Source: Lachnospiraceae bacterium (GTDB lineage: Bacteria > Bacillota > Clostridia > Lachnospirales > Lachnospiraceae). Taken from it: a stretch of DNA of 64,000 bases. A program made the position numbers and the translations under genes. Of this stretch, positions 30,260-40,309 are shown piece after piece. Every line of letters begins with the position of its first letter. Position 1 is the stretch's first letter. The stretch covers positions 1 through 64,000 of the forward strand of contig JAFTPP010000030.1 of NCBI GenBank assembly GCA_017463255.1. The letters are read 5' to 3'. The notes beneath the pieces are model-generated. The model was not told the DNA's origin. It saw only the letters and a list, made by a program, of their open reading frames with translations, and made no database searches.

Positions 30260-31023
30260 AGAATGTTTTTGGACGTATATATATAGGTCTGATTATGCTT
30301 TTTCTATATGCCCCCATTGTGGTTTTGATTGTATTATCTTTTAATAATTCAAAATCCAGGGCAAAATGGGGCGGCTTTACCTTAAAATGGTATAGCGAAT
30401 TATTTGATAACAGCATCGTGATGGATGCCTTGTGGACAACCTTAACATTGGCGATTCTCTCCGCAGTAATCGCTACCGTATTGGGATTGCTTGGTGCCAT
30501 CGGAATTGATGCCATGAAAAAGAGAAACTATCAGATTATGCTGGGAGCAACCAATATCCCAATGTTAAATGCGGATATTGTTACGGGAATCGCCTTAATG
30601 TTATTTATGGTACGTTTCCTGCCCCTTGGCTTTTCAACTATGTTGATTGCACACATTACCTTTAATATTCCATATGTAATATTCAGTATTCTGCCGAAAT
30701 TACAGCAGATAGACGTAAGCGTCTATGAGGCGGCAAGGGATTTGGGTGCAAACAGTGTGAAAGCTTTTTGGAAAGTAATTATTCCGATTATTAAACCGGG
30801 TATTACTTCAGGATTTTTACTTGCAGTAACCATGTCACTTGATGACTTCATTATTACTTATTTTACCAGAGGAGCAGGTGTGAATACCCTTTCTACAGTT
30901 ATTTACGGAGAAATCCGAAGGGGTATCAAACCGGAAATGTATTCACTTTCCACCATTTTGTTCCTTATGGTGTTAATCGTACTTGTTATGTCTAACCGTG
31001 CTTCAAAGAAGCAGGTGAAATAA
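30253..31023 (+). CDS. potC: Spermidine/putrescine ABC transporter permease PotC
   Basis: 256 residues, six membrane segments, EAA loop EAARDLGANSVKAFWKV. Partner of PotB; the two overlapping genes show translational coupling. potD follows after 22 nt. Confidence 0.92.
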   Translation: MVKNVFGRIYIGLIMLFLYAPIVVLIVLSFNNSKSRAKWGGFTLKWYSELFDNSIVMDALWTTLTLAILSAVIATVLGLLGAIGIDAMKKRNYQIMLGATNIPMLNADIVTGIALMLFMVRFLPLGFSTMLIAHITFNIPYVIFSILPKLQQIDVSVYEAARDLGANSVKAFWKVIIPIIKPGITSGFLLAVTMSLDDFIITYFTRGAGVNTLSTVIYGEIRRGIKPEMYSLSTILFLMVLIVLVMSNRASKKQVK

Positions 31024-31045
31024 AAGGTAAAAAGGGAGATAAAAA

Positions 31046-32101
31046 ATGAAAAAATTAAAAAAACTTACAGCACTCTTGGTGAGCCTTGTGTGCGTCATGG
31101 GAACACTTTCAGGCTGTGGAGAAGACAGCAAAAACACTTTGGTAGTATTTAACTACGGCAACTACATTGATCCTGCCATCTTAGATATCTTTGAAGAAGA
31201 AACAGGAATCACCGTAAAATACGAAGAAGCAACAACACCTGAAATTCTCTATTCAAAATATCATGCAGGTTCTATTAAGTATGATGTTGTATGTACTTCT
31301 GACTATATGTTGGAGCGTATGATTAAAGAAGGCGATTTGATTAAGTTTGATGCGTCTGCTTTCGAACATATTGATAACATTGGTGAGACATACTGGGATT
31401 TTTCAAAGGCATTTGACCCCACAAATGAGTATACCATTCCATATTTCTACGGAACAGTAGGTATTCTCTATGATACAACCAAAGTTACCGAAGACGTTGA
31501 CAGTTGGGAAATTCTCTTTGACGGCAGTTATGCAGGTGACATTATCATGATGAACAGTATGCGTGATATGTATATGCTTACATTAAAGTATCTCGGTTAT
31601 TCTATTAACACCACAAACACAGATGAAATCGATGAAGCACAGAAATTAATCGTTGCACAAAAACCGGATGTTCAGGCATATTTTGTAGATGAAACAAAAG
31701 ATGAACTTGCAACAGGAAATGCAGCTATGGGTGTTATTTATTCAGGGGATGCATTTGTGGCAATGGAAATGAATGAAGATCTTGCTTATGCAGTTCCAAA
31801 GGAAGGAACCAATCTTTGGATGGATTCATGGGGAATTACAAAGCAGTGTGATAATGTGGATGCAGCTCAGAAGTTCCTTGATTTCTTATGCAGAGAAGAT
31901 ATTGCCAAGATGAACTTCGAATATATTTATTATTCAACACCAAATGAAGCTGTCATCGAAGATATGGATCCGGAAGTTGCAGCAGATGAGATGATTGTTC
32001 CACCACAGGAAATTCTTGACAATTGCGAAGTTTGTCAGATGACAAGCGATGAATTACTTGAATATTATAATAATTTATGGAAAGAATTTAAAGCAAAGTA
32101 A
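31046..32101 (+). CDS. potD: Polyamine-binding lipoprotein
   Basis: 351 residues with a signal peptide ending at lipobox LSGC (Cys25 region). Mature part is a type II solute-binding protein: NYGNYIDPAILDIFEEETG, YYSTPNEAVIED. Captures spermidine or putrescine outside the cell and hands it to PotBC. Last gene of the operon. Confidence 0.93.
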   Translation: MKKLKKLTALLVSLVCVMGTLSGCGEDSKNTLVVFNYGNYIDPAILDIFEEETGITVKYEEATTPEILYSKYHAGSIKYDVVCTSDYMLERMIKEGDLIKFDASAFEHIDNIGETYWDFSKAFDPTNEYTIPYFYGTVGILYDTTKVTEDVDSWEILFDGSYAGDIIMMNSMRDMYMLTLKYLGYSINTTNTDEIDEAQKLIVAQKPDVQAYFVDETKDELATGNAAMGVIYSGDAFVAMEMNEDLAYAVPKEGTNLWMDSWGITKQCDNVDAAQKFLDFLCREDIAKMNFEYIYYSTPNEAVIEDMDPEVAADEMIVPPQEILDNCEVCQMTSDELLEYYNNLWKEFKAK

Positions 32102-32156
32102 TTGATTGATTTTATATTGATTATGTGATACTATTTTTTCGGAAGAAAATGCGATG

Positions 32157-32199
32157 TCCGTCCCGGAATGCAGTAGGACTGCATTCGGGACGGATTTTT
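32157..32199 (+). terminator. Terminator of the potABCD operon
   Basis: Long stem: left arm at 32157-32174 and right arm at 32178-32194, with a single-base bulge and loop AGG, followed by TTTTT. Confidence 0.88.
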
Positions 32200-32224
32200 A
32201 AATTATCAGAAACAGGTGACTTTC

Positions 32225-32518
32225 GTGGCAAATATAATTAGCGATGAGACAATTGAATATGTGGGCATTCTTGCTAAGCTTGAACTGAGTGACGACGAAA
32301 AGGAACAGGCTAAAAAAGATATGGCAGGTATGCTTGATTATTTTGACAAGTTGAACGAACTTGATACTACGGGGATAACACCTATGAGTCATATTTTTCC
32401 TATTCACAATGTTTTCCGTGAAGATGTTGTGACTAACGGGGATGATATGGAAAATATTATGAAAAATGCACCGGAAAGTAAGAATGGAACTTTTGTGGTT
32501 CCGATTACGGTGGAGTAG
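32225..32518 (+). CDS. gatC: Asp/Glu-tRNA(Asn/Gln) amidotransferase subunit C
   Basis: 97 residues from GTG 32225 (AGGTGA 5 nt upstream); an upstream in-frame GTG at 32216 overlaps that site. Typical sequence ISDETIEYVGILAKLELS and DTTGITPMSH. GatC holds GatA and GatB together. First gene of gatCAB, 13 nt before gatA. Confidence 0.93.
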   Translation: MANIISDETIEYVGILAKLELSDDEKEQAKKDMAGMLDYFDKLNELDTTGITPMSHIFPIHNVFREDVVTNGDDMENIMKNAPESKNGTFVVPITVE

Positions 32519-32531
32519 AGGAAGGCGGAAC

Positions 32532-33974
32532 ATGAAGAATATATTAGATTGTACCGCAGTAGAACTCGGTAAGATGATAAAAAATAAAGAAGTGACGGTT
32601 ATGGAGGCTGTGGAAGTCACATTAAACCGTATTAAGGAAAAGGAAGCGGATTACCATAGCTTTATTACTGTTATGGATGAAGCTGCCATGATAAGGGCAA
32701 GGGAAGTACAGACACTCATTGATGAGGGGAAATTAACAGGGCCCCTTGCAGGAGTTCCTGTTGCCATTAAGGATAATATGTGTACCAAGGGAACACTTAC
32801 TACCTGTGCTTCTAAGATGCTTCATAATTTTGTTCCTGTGTATTCGGCTACGGCAGTTGAAAAATTAGAGTCGGCAGGGGCGATTATTATTGGAAAAACA
32901 AATATGGATGAATTTGCCATGGGAAGTACAACGGAGACTTCCTATTATGGGGTGACAAAAAATCCATGGAATACAGAACATGTTCCGGGAGGTTCTTCCG
33001 GTGGTTCGGCAGCAGCAGTTGCAGGAAAAGAATGTATCTTTGCCCTTGGCTCGGATACGGGTGGTTCTATCCGTCAACCGGCATCCTATTGTGGCGTGGT
33101 AGGATTAAAACCAACCTATGGAACTGTTTCACGTTACGGACTTATTGCGTATGGTTCTTCTTTAGATCAAATTGGTCCCATTTGTAAGGATGTGACGGAT
33201 TGTGCTACTATTTTGGAAGTAATTGCCGGTAAGGATTCTAAGGATTCTACAAGCGTTGACGTGGAAACAGACTATACAAGCGCCCTTGTGGATGATGTAA
33301 AAGGAATGAGAATCGGTATTCCGACAGACTATTTTGGAGAAGGTCTGGATAAAGAGGTAAAAGAAGCCGTTCTTAGCGCTGCTAAGGTGCTTCAAAAAAA
33401 GGGTGCCATTGTGGAAGAGTTTAATTTAAGTCTTGTTGATTATGCAATTCCTACTTATTATACCATTGCAACGGCAGAAGCAAGCTCTAATCTGGAACGG
33501 TTTGACGGGGTAAAATACGGTTATCGTACCGGTGAGTATAAAGGTCTTCATAATATGTATAAAAAGACACGTTCCGAAGGCTTTGGAGAAGAAGTAAAAA
33601 GACGTATTATGCTTGGCTCTTTTGTATTGAGCAGTGGTTATTATGATGCTTACTATTTAAAGGCACTCCGTGTTAAGGCGTTGATTAAAAAAGCTTTTGA
33701 TGAAGCTTTTCAAAAATATGATGTTATTTTAGGACCGGTAGCTCCGAATGTAGCACCAAAGTTAGGAGAAAGCCTGAAAGACCCTATGAAGATGTATTTA
33801 AGTGATATTTATACCACTTCTGTTAATTTGGCAGGTCTTCCGGGAATGAGTGTTCCGTGCGGATTCAGTAAGTCCGGTATGCCTATAGGATTACAGTTAA
33901 TCGGCGATTGCTATAAAGAGAAAAATATCATCAGGGCAGCCTATGCTTATGAAAAGGAAAGAGGCAGTATATAA
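32532..33974 (+). CDS. gatA: Amidotransferase subunit A (glutaminase)
   Basis: 480 residues from ATG 32532. The amidase triad is present: Lys80 in VAIKDN, cis-Ser155 in GGSSGGS and nucleophile Ser179 in DTGGSIRQPA. It releases ammonia from glutamine for GatB. Because a GlnRS gene (43.5 kb) is also present, the complex may serve mainly Asn-tRNA(Asn) formation. Confidence 0.96.
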   Translation: MKNILDCTAVELGKMIKNKEVTVMEAVEVTLNRIKEKEADYHSFITVMDEAAMIRAREVQTLIDEGKLTGPLAGVPVAIKDNMCTKGTLTTCASKMLHNFVPVYSATAVEKLESAGAIIIGKTNMDEFAMGSTTETSYYGVTKNPWNTEHVPGGSSGGSAAAVAGKECIFALGSDTGGSIRQPASYCGVVGLKPTYGTVSRYGLIAYGSSLDQIGPICKDVTDCATILEVIAGKDSKDSTSVDVETDYTSALVDDVKGMRIGIPTDYFGEGLDKEVKEAVLSAAKVLQKKGAIVEEFNLSLVDYAIPTYYTIATAEASSNLERFDGVKYGYRTGEYKGLHNMYKKTRSEGFGEEVKRRIMLGSFVLSSGYYDAYYLKALRVKALIKKAFDEAFQKYDVILGPVAPNVAPKLGESLKDPMKMYLSDIYTTSVNLAGLPGMSVPCGFSKSGMPIGLQLIGDCYKEKNIIRAAYAYEKERGSI

Positions 33975-33976
33975 CA

Positions 33977-35407
33977 ATGGTAAAACAATATGAAACCGTC
34001 ATTGGTTTGGAAGTCCATGTGGAGCTTGCAACCAAAACGAAGATTTTTTGTGGTTGCTCTACGGCATTCGGCGGAGCACCCAATACACATACATGTCCTG
34101 TTTGTACGGGAATGCCCGGTACATTACCTGTTCTTAATAAGCAGGTAGTAGAGTATGCTATGGCAGTAGGACTTGCTACTAATTGTACGATTACGGGCGA
34201 TTGTAAATTTGACAGAAAAAATTATTTTTATCCTGATAATCCTCAAAACTATCAGATATCCCAATTGTATCTGCCTATTTGTCATGATGGATATGTAGAA
34301 ATCGATACGGAGGGTGGCAGAAAAGCAATACGCATTCATGAAATTCATATGGAAGAGGATGCGGGGAAATTAATTCATGATGAGGGAAGGGATCGCTCGT
34401 TGATAGACTATAACCGTTCCGGTGTTCCTCTGATTGAAATTGTCAGTGAACCGGATATGCGTTCTTCAGAGGAAGTGATTGCATATCTTGAAACTTTAAA
34501 AATGATTATCCAGTATCTTGGAGCTTCGGATTGTAAGCTGCAGGAAGGCTCCATGAGAGCGGATGTTAATCTGTCGGTGAGAGAAGTGGGGACAAAGGAA
34601 TTCGGCACAAGGACCGAAATGAAAAACTTAAACTCCTTTAGTGCCATTACCCATGCTATTGATGCAGAAACACAAAGACAGATTGCTTTAATCGAGTCAG
34701 GAGAAAAAGTGGTGCAGGAGACCAGACGATGGGATGAAGACAAGGCAGTATCCTACACTATGAGAAGCAAAGAGGATGCTAAGGATTACCGCTATTTTCC
34801 TGATCCGGATCTTGTGTCGGTTAAAATTGATAAAGAGTGGATTGAGAAAATAAGAAAGAACCAGCCTGAATTCCGTCCTGAAAAAATGGCACGGTATAAG
34901 CAGGAGTTTGATATTCCGGATTATGATATAGAGATTATTACGGAAACCAAGCATATGGCTGATATTTTTGAAGCTACGGTGGCAATTTGCCATCAGCCTA
35001 AGAAGGTCAGTAACTGGCTTATGGTAGAAACCTTACGTTTGTTAAAAGAGACAAATAAGGATGCTACGGATATTATTTTTTCACCGGATAATCTTGCAAA
35101 GCTTATTAAGTTGACAGATGAAAAGGTAATCAATTCAAGCGTTGCCAAGGAAATCTTTGAGGTAATGTTTTTTGAAAACATTGACCCTGAAAAGTATGTA
35201 GAAGAAAAAGGCTTAAAAATGGTAAGCGATGAGGACGCATTGCGCAAGGTTATTGAAGAAGTGATTGAAAATAACCCTCAGTCTGTGGAAGACTACCGTA
35301 ACGGAAAAGAGAAAGCCATTGGCTTTTTGGTTGGACAGACCATGAAGGCTATGAAGGGCAAAGCGGACCCGGGAATAGTCAATAAGATGTTAAAAGAATT
35401 GCTATAA
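33977..35407 (+). CDS. gatB: Amidotransferase subunit B
   Basis: 476 residues. N-terminal GLEVHVEL, a zinc site with CGCST and CPVCTGMPG, and MRADVNLSVR of the kinase-like core; C-terminal YqeY-like tail domain. Activates the Glu or Asp carboxyl on mischarged tRNA and adds ammonia. Starts 2 nt after gatA. Confidence 0.96.
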   Translation: MVKQYETVIGLEVHVELATKTKIFCGCSTAFGGAPNTHTCPVCTGMPGTLPVLNKQVVEYAMAVGLATNCTITGDCKFDRKNYFYPDNPQNYQISQLYLPICHDGYVEIDTEGGRKAIRIHEIHMEEDAGKLIHDEGRDRSLIDYNRSGVPLIEIVSEPDMRSSEEVIAYLETLKMIIQYLGASDCKLQEGSMRADVNLSVREVGTKEFGTRTEMKNLNSFSAITHAIDAETQRQIALIESGEKVVQETRRWDEDKAVSYTMRSKEDAKDYRYFPDPDLVSVKIDKEWIEKIRKNQPEFRPEKMARYKQEFDIPDYDIEIITETKHMADIFEATVAICHQPKKVSNWLMVETLRLLKETNKDATDIIFSPDNLAKLIKLTDEKVINSSVAKEIFEVMFFENIDPEKYVEEKGLKMVSDEDALRKVIEEVIENNPQSVEDYRNGKEKAIGFLVGQTMKAMKGKADPGIVNKMLKELL

Positions 35408-35437
35408 TTTTACGGCGTGTGCCGGTAAGGAGCATAT

Positions 35438-37978
35438 ATGTCAGACGAAAGAAAGAATGAATTAGATTTGGAGATTGTGGATTTGGAGGATGAAACCTTC
35501 GAAGAACCTGAAAATGAAGAGGAAGTTGAAAGTACAAAAGAAACCGAATCAGATGATGAGGTGCAATCTGCAAAGTCCGAAAAAAAGCCGGAACAATCCG
35601 GGAAAAAGTCTAAGAGAGAAAGACTGAAAGAGGAAAAAGAAGTCAATCCTTTTTATGAACTTGAAAAGAAAAAGAGAAACTTTGACTTTTTAAATGAGGA
35701 AGAAAAGAAGTTTAAGTTAGGAAATGCAATCTATTTTGCCATTCTCATGCTGTATCTTGAAATGGTATTCCATGTATATAGCTTTCATGAGATTGATTTG
35801 AATGTGATTGCCATTATTCTTTTTGGTTCGGCTGTGGGATTATTATTCGGATTTATCTGTACTATTTTTCCTACAAAGGCCAACAGAGTATTATCCATTA
35901 TTATGACATCGGTACTTTCTGTTTATTTTTGTGTCCAGATTGTATATAAGGGTGTATTCCAGAACTATCTGTCTTTGTCGGCTATGATGGAAGTTGCGGG
36001 TCAGGCCATGGACTTTGGAGATACTATTTGGGTTAATATTAAGGAAAACTGGCTTGCATTAGTACTCCTTTTAGCGCCGATTGTGGTTATTTTTACGCCA
36101 GTGAAAAACCTGATTTCTTATAAACGTCCGTCTGCCATTAAAAATGTGTTTACCGTAATTACACCGGCGGCTTTATATCTTGTGGCTATTTTATTTATGA
36201 AGCTTACGGATGATGATATGTATTCGGCTTATGATGTGTTCATGGAAAATACGTCCATAGACATGACGGTGCAAAAATTAGGCGTAACGGAAGCTACTGT
36301 GTTGGATATTGGAGTAATGTTAGGTGTTGAATACGGTTCTGACGAAGATTTTGAATATGTGGATGTTTTTGCAACCCTTGATAATCCGTCGGGAACGACC
36401 AATACACCATCCCAAGGTGGAAATACGGGTGTAACAACGCCGGAAGATAATGCCGGAGAAGCAGACGGAACCCAAAGCGGAGAACAAACAGGCGAGGGTA
36501 GCGTGGAAGAACCGGTAGAGCCAAGAAAACCATATAATCAGTTGGATATTGATTTTGAAAAACTGATTTCAGAAACAAATGATGACGGATTGATTTCCCT
36601 GCATAATTATTTTATGACCTGTGCACCTACAGAAACCAATGCATATACCGGAATGTTTGAAGGATACAATGTAATCTTTATTACGGCAGAAGGATTTTCA
36701 GGGTATGCATTAACAGAGGAAAACTATCCTACATTATATAAGATGGCAAACGAGGGCTTTGTGTTTGAAAATTACTATACTCCATTATGGTATGGTTCTA
36801 CCGTGGGTGGAGAGTACGCAAACCTTACGGGACTTATGCCTGCAAACGGTCAGTACTTAAGCTTAAAAGAAACCGGAAAACGTGAAAACAGCATGAGGCT
36901 TACCTTAGGAACCCAGTTATCCGGTCTGGGATATGCTACTGTTGGGTATCATAATAACTCCTACACCTATTACGGAAGAGATATGTCCCATACCAATATG
37001 GGATATACATGGATGGGAGTAGGGAACGGCTGGGAACCGGAATACAACAAACGCGGTAATAAGCTGTGGCCACAGTCAGATGATTATATGATTGCTACAA
37101 CCTTTGATGACTACTGTACCTCGGATCCTTTCCATGTGTATTATCTGTCGGTAAGCGGTCATGTGCAGTATAATTTTGTTGGCAATGCAATGTCTATCAG
37201 GAATAAGTCGCTCTTTGAAGACAGAGGTTATTCTGAAACAACCCAGGCATATCTTGCCTGTCAGTATGAGCTTGAAAAAGCAGTGACACGTTTGAATGAG
37301 CTGTTGGAAGAAAAGGGCTTGGCTGATAATACATTAATTGTAATTGCTCCGGACCATGTACCTTATGACAATAAAGATGTTTGTGACGAACTTGCCGGAT
37401 ATGAATTAGAAGATAATTTTGAATGGTTTGAAAATACTTTGATTATCTGGTCGGCATCCATGAAGGAGCCGGTGCATGTAGATAAAGTATGCTCAAGTCT
37501 TGATATTTTACCTACAGTATCTAATCTTTTAGGACTGGAATATGACTCCAGACTAATTGTGGGCAGGGATATTTTATCAAGTGTAGGCGGACTTGTTATG
37601 TTTAATAACAGAAGCTTTATCACAGACAAATGCATGTACAATGCAAAAAATGGTGAAATTACCATGCTTACGGAGGAACAGGTTGGTGATGATTATATAT
37701 CCAGTGTAAAGAGTACGGTTAGAACCAGATTTAAGGTTGCCGAAAATATCCTTGAGTACGATTATTATCAATATATTGAAGATTTGTTTGATGACAAAGA
37801 AAAAGTGATTCCGGATGCGGTTACCAACCGTATGGCAGCGGCCGGTTATAATACGGACGGAACTGAGATGTCAGAAGCACAGAAAAAAGAATGGAATCAA
37901 GAACAGGAACTGATTAGGCAGTCCCATGCCAATGAGGGAAGTGACTTTACACCGACTCAGGCTACACAGGCACAATAA
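35438..37978 (+). CDS. LTA synthase-like sulfatase-family phosphotransferase
   Basis: 846 residues. An acidic, charged cytoplasmic N-terminus (1-90) precedes five membrane segments (about 95-270). A low-complexity Gly/Thr/Glu stretch (about 320-365) leads to an extracellular sulfatase-fold domain with YGSTVGGEYANLTGL, whose Thr455 corresponds to the catalytic Thr of LtaS, and late metal ligands in IAPDHVPYDN. It polymerises glycerol-phosphate or transfers a related head group. The N-terminal and linker extensions are unusual versus LtaS. Confidence 0.88.
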   Translation: MSDERKNELDLEIVDLEDETFEEPENEEEVESTKETESDDEVQSAKSEKKPEQSGKKSKRERLKEEKEVNPFYELEKKKRNFDFLNEEEKKFKLGNAIYFAILMLYLEMVFHVYSFHEIDLNVIAIILFGSAVGLLFGFICTIFPTKANRVLSIIMTSVLSVYFCVQIVYKGVFQNYLSLSAMMEVAGQAMDFGDTIWVNIKENWLALVLLLAPIVVIFTPVKNLISYKRPSAIKNVFTVITPAALYLVAILFMKLTDDDMYSAYDVFMENTSIDMTVQKLGVTEATVLDIGVMLGVEYGSDEDFEYVDVFATLDNPSGTTNTPSQGGNTGVTTPEDNAGEADGTQSGEQTGEGSVEEPVEPRKPYNQLDIDFEKLISETNDDGLISLHNYFMTCAPTETNAYTGMFEGYNVIFITAEGFSGYALTEENYPTLYKMANEGFVFENYYTPLWYGSTVGGEYANLTGLMPANGQYLSLKETGKRENSMRLTLGTQLSGLGYATVGYHNNSYTYYGRDMSHTNMGYTWMGVGNGWEPEYNKRGNKLWPQSDDYMIATTFDDYCTSDPFHVYYLSVSGHVQYNFVGNAMSIRNKSLFEDRGYSETTQAYLACQYELEKAVTRLNELLEEKGLADNTLIVIAPDHVPYDNKDVCDELAGYELEDNFEWFENTLIIWSASMKEPVHVDKVCSSLDILPTVSNLLGLEYDSRLIVGRDILSSVGGLVMFNNRSFITDKCMYNAKNGEITMLTEEQVGDDYISSVKSTVRTRFKVAENILEYDYYQYIEDLFDDKEKVIPDAVTNRMAAAGYNTDGTEMSEAQKKEWNQEQELIRQSHANEGSDFTPTQATQAQ

Positions 37979-38084
37979 TTATAAAAAATTCAGGTATATT
38001 CTAAAAAAAGCAGATAGTCGCTTGAATAAAAAGAGGCTTTGTAATAAGATAAAATATACATGAATGAAGAGAGAGGATATAAAC

Positions 38085-38582
38085 ATGAGTGATACATACG
38101 TTGAATGTTTAGTAAAAAGAAAGAACAGAGTGATTGATACAATATTAAGCTGTATTTTCCTTGGACTTACCATTGGATTTGCATTAATCGGATTCATGGG
38201 ATTTTCGTTAATGTTGTTCGGTGCTTTGATTTTCGGCTTTATTTACTATATTGTACATGCAAGGGGACGTATTGAATTTGAATACTGCTACCTTGATAAA
38301 GAGATTACCGTAGACAGAATTACCAATCAGGCAAGAAGAAAGAGAATCGAAAAAATCGATATTGAGAGAGTGGAAATTATGGCACCCATTTGTTCTCATC
38401 ATATGGATTCTTACCGTAACCGCCCGGGAAAAGTGGTGGATTACAGTACAGGAATTATCAATCAGCCTGATAAAAGATATATGATGTTTTATGATGGCGG
38501 TAAGAAAATTATTTTTGAGCCAAATGAAGAAATGGTTAAGGCAATTAGGAATGTTGCACCAAGAAAAGTATTTGTGGATTAA
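38085..38582 (+). CDS. DUF6106 membrane protein
   Basis: 165 residues from ATG 38085, with GAGAGG 8 nt upstream. Two membrane segments (about 18-58) are followed by a cytoplasmic beta-rich, PH-like domain (IEFEYCYLDKEITVDRITNQ and later MMFYDGGKKIIFEP). Family of unknown function, common in Lachnospiraceae. Stands between the LTA-synthase-like gene and guaB. Confidence 0.8.
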   Translation: MSDTYVECLVKRKNRVIDTILSCIFLGLTIGFALIGFMGFSLMLFGALIFGFIYYIVHARGRIEFEYCYLDKEITVDRITNQARRKRIEKIDIERVEIMAPICSHHMDSYRNRPGKVVDYSTGIINQPDKRYMMFYDGGKKIIFEPNEEMVKAIRNVAPRKVFVD

Positions 38583-38599
38583 AAAGTATAATTTGGTGA

Positions 38600-40118
<1,519 letters not shown>

Positions 40119-40125
40119 AATAATG

Positions 40126-40160
40126 AAAAGTTGCATGAATCAAAATCATGCAACTTTTTT
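40126..40160 (+). terminator. Terminator of guaB
   Basis: Perfect 13-bp stem AAAAGTTGCATGA / TCATGCAACTTTT with a 7-nt loop and continuing T-run. Confidence 0.88.
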
Positions 40161-40216
40161 ATTCTTTAAGCATATTTCTTTATGACTTTGACGCGATAAA
40201 TTACTGACGGATTGTA

Positions 40217-40245
40217 TTGCAATTAGTACAAGAATAATGTACAAT
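40217..40245 (+). promoter_or_regulatory. Promoter of the GAF-GGDEF-EAL gene
   Basis: TTGCAA (40217-40222), 17-nt spacer, TACAAT (40240-40245). Confidence 0.6.
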
Positions 40246-40309
40246 GAAGAGTGAGTTTGGTTTACCATAAAAGACTCATTTTATTTAAGGGACAAATGTG
40301 GAGGGTCAC

